Below are positions 61,011-64,000 of a stretch of DNA of 64,000 nucleotides, piece by piece. Each line of letters starts with the position of its first letter. The stretch's first letter is position 1. Under the pieces are notes generated by a model. That model was not told the DNA's origin, made no database searches, and saw only the letters and a list, made by a program, of their open reading frames with translations. Source of the DNA: Triglochin maritima (taxonomy: Eukaryota > Streptophyta > Magnoliopsida > Alismatales > Juncaginaceae); the NCBI GenBank assembly GCA_963682175.1, contig OY821777.1, positions 20,914,001 to 20,978,000 on the forward strand, written 5' to 3'. A program made the translations under genes and the position numbers.

Positions 61011-62025
61011 CTTGAATTAATGAATGAATGTCTTTGGTTGCTTGCTTGCTCAGATGCTTTGTAGTTGGAGAAGCAATACTTGCTTTGCCATCACCAACCT
61101 TTTGTTCACCTACTATCGGCAACAACTAATAACATTAAATCGGACTACTGAAATTCAATATGTATTTAGTGTTAATAGCTCATGGTATGCAAACAAATAG
61201 AGAACGTTGGAATAGTCAAGTTGTGCTGTTTGGACCCAAGAATAGTCGTGATTCATGTTCAAACATGTAGGTAGATCCGCTTGGAATCTCAAAGGCAGTA
61301 ACTAGGAGTAACGATGGGGTTAAAAAAGTACGAAAAACAATTAAATGGACAAGTTCCATAAATTTTATAGTCCTGAAAATCTGGAATCACACTTGACCCC
61401 AGCCGACCTAATTGGTTCGGACCAGTATGTCCACCCGTAAGTTTGATAAATTAAGTCGGAAAGTGTGCGTGTGTGTTATTTTACATTATAACATAATATA
61501 TTATGATAAAAATATTTGGATAAAAAATATCTAGTTTTATTTACAGAAAAAAGCAACAAGACTGAGAGATATGGACTCTCATGACAACTAAATAAGAACT
61601 CATCGATTGTGAATTGTGTGTGCTATTTGACCAGAGTTCTCAATTTATGAAACTTCTGCACCTCATAAGAAGAATTTCCATTCAAATTAGCCCATTTTTT
61701 TGACTGCCCTTTGTTTATTTACTAAAATAATTTAGACTAAAAGACAATCATACTCCTGCTTCATTTAAAATAAATAAATCAAAATCAAGATAAAGTTGCC
61801 GAATTTAAATTATAATTTCACTTCTACATATTCGAAAGGCAAAAAGCAAAGTGAGCTCAAGATATTATCAAACATGAATTCAATTAAGAAGCCTTAGGAT
61901 GCAAAATATGGATTTGCGAAGGAAAAAACCTCGTGATGACTCCTGAAATCACAGTCAACTGTGGTCGGGTTGAGATAGGAAAGGTAGACGGAAGAGATGA
62001 GCTTGGCTTCCGAGCAACACCACAT
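61011..62025. other. Intergenic, no recognisable feature
   Basis: It includes the presumed promoter of the DUF247 gene. AT-rich; no ORF or repeat worth naming. Confidence 0.5.
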
Positions 62026-62029
62026 CCCC

Positions 62030-62060
<31 letters not shown>

Positions 62061-62072
62061 ATATATATATAT
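62026..62072. repeat. Compound microsatellite (C)21-(AC)n-(AT)n
   Basis: A run of 21 C is followed by AC repeats and then AT repeats. The C run length is uncertain in any sequencing. Confidence 0.9.
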
Positions 62073-62097
62073 TTGTTGGGTATCATTGTGTGGCTTG

Positions 62098-62754
62098 TAG
62101 GGGTGTCAACGGATCGGATATAAGTATATCCATATTCGCATTCGCATGAAATTTACGGATTCGGATTCGGATACGGATTGTTTGCGGATATGAAAAGTCT
62201 ATATCCGTTCGGATATTTGACGGATTCGGATCGGATACGGATAATATCCGCATCCGTAAACATAATTCCCCACATTATAACATTTTTCATTTTCACTTAG
62301 ACAAATTCTTATAAATAGTCATATTTATAACTTTATTTGGTTTCAAATATTAATTTACTTTATCTTAATTTCTAACTCCATATTCTAGAAAGGATAATGA
62401 TATTCAATGCTTGAATAAATGTGATTAGTAGATGTATTTTTATTTGAATAAGTAAATTTAATAATTATACATTCAAAATATAATCACACAAGGTTGAAAT
62501 ATAAATACTTCTAGGTATAATAATGTATTGCATACGTATATGATACAAATATGAATATGGATCTTATAATACAAATATTCAATCTCGGATCGGATGTTAT
62601 TCGGATCGGATGTATCAATATCCATATTCGCATTCGCATGTCCCGAATATTACACGAATCAAATATTATTCGGATCGGATATTGTTCGGACCGAATATTT
62701 TTCGAACCGGACGCGAACGAATTTCCAAATTTCGAACATCCATCGACACCCCTA
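62098..62754. mobile_element. hAT-type MITE (657 bp)
   Basis: It starts TAGGGGTGTC and ends GACACCCCTA, with 8-bp flanking repeats GTGGCTTG (62090-62097) and GTGACTTG (62755-62762) differing at one base. The interior is packed with GGATCGGAT and ATTCGGAT-type segments near both ends in inverted arrangement; the middle is AT-rich. It is non-coding. Terminus and 8-bp duplication fit the hAT superfamily. Confidence 0.8.
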
Positions 62755-62762
62755 GTGACTTG

Positions 62763-63070
62763 TATCAATAGTTATACCATTATTTAAACGCCAATTGCTG
62801 TTGTCGGAGGATTTGGTGTAACGTCAACATCACAATTGTGATGCCGTTGTATTTCGGGCTTGGAGCTGTAAAAAATGTAAGGCAACAGTTTGGTTTATTT
62901 TTATAATCCTCGGAAATTAATAATTCACATACGTTCCTACACTTCCAATCTCTGATGGTCTTATTTCCCCCATCATGTCTGTCGTCGGCCATCAAGATTA
63001 AGGATGTGTTTCCATGCCTTAATCTGGGCCACCTTATTGGGAAAGAAACGTTGATTTGACATGTTACCGT
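62763..63070. other. No recognisable feature
   Basis: A short stretch between the hAT MITE and a related terminus. No gene is seen. Confidence 0.5.
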
Positions 63071-63748
63071 TAGGGGTGGTAACGGATCGGTTCCGGTTCG
63101 GGTACAAGTAGAACCGGAATCGGATCCGTATTATAAATTAGAACCTAGAACTGAACTGGATCCGGGTCGACTCTCAACTTGGGTACCCAGAACCGGATCT
63201 GGTATGCAAAATCTATTTTTTTTGATTTTCTTAAATCTATATGTATATTTTTCATCTCTACAACAACTTTACCACTCCAATCATCTAATTTAAAAATACA
63301 ACATGTTTCTAAACAACAAACTTAGAGTCTACTTTATACATTTTCAATTTATACAACTAAATACATGTTGAAAGAGAGCATACTTCATACATCTTCAATT
63401 GTGGCTGCAATGATCTAAAAACAAGTCTAAACCATAATCAAAAGAAAAAAAACATAACTTCACTTGGTCTCAAAAGACAAAAGAACATAATTGAACAGTA
63501 CCAACAAGCCGTGCCAATTGCCATGAGAACCTGGTCACCCTCACGTTCTCCTGATCTTCAAACTTATAAAAATTCAACAAAGAAGAATTCGAATAATATA
63601 TATCTTACTATATTTTATACAAGAGAATTCAACAAAGAATAATATACATCATATGATGAATTTGTGTACTGAATTTGTGAAGACCTAAGTTCTGATGACA
63701 ATGTCTAGTTCTGTTGCTATCGACTACTTTGTCAACATAACTTGAAGT
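63071..63748. mobile_element. Possible second hAT-like element, only one end seen
   Basis: TAGGGGTGGTAACGGATCGG resembles the left terminus of the MITE at 62098, followed by GGTTCCGGTTCGGG-type segments. No matching right end occurs before the LTR at 63749, so it is truncated or its end has decayed. The remainder is AT-rich with nothing I can identify. Confidence 0.4.
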
Positions 63749-64000
63749 GTAACGTCCTCAAACACAGCGGAAAATTTCAAATTTAAATCATACAATCAAC
63801 GAAAAGAAATACACACACTGGTGCACCAACATATAATATATATATGTGAACGAGTTTACAAAAGAATGTGATTACATCAAAAGATCATATACATAAAATA
63901 TACACAAGTAATCACAACCACCTCAAAATATAGGGAAGCAGGATCAGGTCTCGAGCGCTCCCTCCGCCGTCGCCACCCACCTAACGTCGCTCCCAGCCTG
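63749..64000 (-). repeat. LTR-A-type LTR, 3' end in minus orientation (runs off the window)
   Basis: Read on the minus strand it ends GAGGACGTTACA at 63749. It shares the TTAAATTTGAAATTTTCCGCTGT segment type, the GATTACTTGTG/GTAATCAC stretch and the GAGGTGGTTGTGATTAC segment with 2310-2546. The palindrome array, if present, would lie beyond the window. Confidence 0.7.

Overview
This window is nuclear DNA of a flowering plant. The evidence is intron-rich genes with GT-AG borders, plant-specific families (a DUF247/UPF0481 protein, an FBL17-type F-box/LRR protein, plant mobile domain proteins) and dense LTR retrotransposons, Mutator-like elements (MULEs) and MITEs. I cannot name the species.

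Positions 1-46000 are a nest of transposable elements. The window opens in the 3' end of a Tekay/Del-type chromovirus polyprotein (integrase C-terminus plus chromodomain) followed by its LTR (604-2546) and a second, 5'-truncated LTR (2547-3118, resuming at 19495-20250). That second LTR was split by R1, a non-autonomous gypsy-type element (3124-19489, 5-bp target duplication CCGGT) carrying a tRNA-Asp primer site and one gag-like zinc-knuckle ORF. R1's 3' LTR was in turn split by MULE1 (9518-18793, 9-bp duplication TTTAGTTTA), which carries a three-exon FAR1-type transposase and, convergent to it, a plant mobile domain/coiled-coil/ULP1 protease gene. Arrays with TCCGG every 22 bp fill MULE1's subterminal, intronic and intergenic space. 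Right of this lie a decayed gene fragment (20300-21349), a collapsed chromovirus (21940-23640), a CACTA end and another LTR (24450-25819).

MULE2 (25820-37943) is decayed. It holds a plant mobile domain gene on + and, convergent on -, a MULE transposase-SWIM-OTU protease gene. Both have in-frame stops. R2 (31389-37612, duplication TCTAC), a younger relative of R1, sits in intron 1 of the transposase gene, inside an array of inverted GGCGTCT/AGACGCC motifs. Then come an R1-type LTR fragment, a foldback element, two minus-strand LTRs and a Mutator-type MITE with a perfect 9-bp duplication (44546-45074).

Positions 46300-61010 are the gene-bearing part: an 11-exon FBL17-like gene (46462-51974) with E2F, G-box and telo-box motifs upstream, a 12-exon P-loop kinase of the uridine kinase/phosphoribulokinase family (53241-59216) with an apparent 2-base deletion in exon 10, and a single-exon DUF247 membrane protein on the minus strand (59589-61010). 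The right edge holds a hAT-type MITE and the 3' end of another minus-strand LTR.

The most unusual signals are regular spacings of short CpG palindromes. LTRs of at least three sequence types carry paired CGGTCGACCG-like motifs about 21-22 bp apart, with pairs recurring about every 73 bp. MULE1 independently carries TCCGG at a strict 22-bp pitch in four separate places. R1 and R2 also share a block of three small hairpins just before their polypurine tracts.
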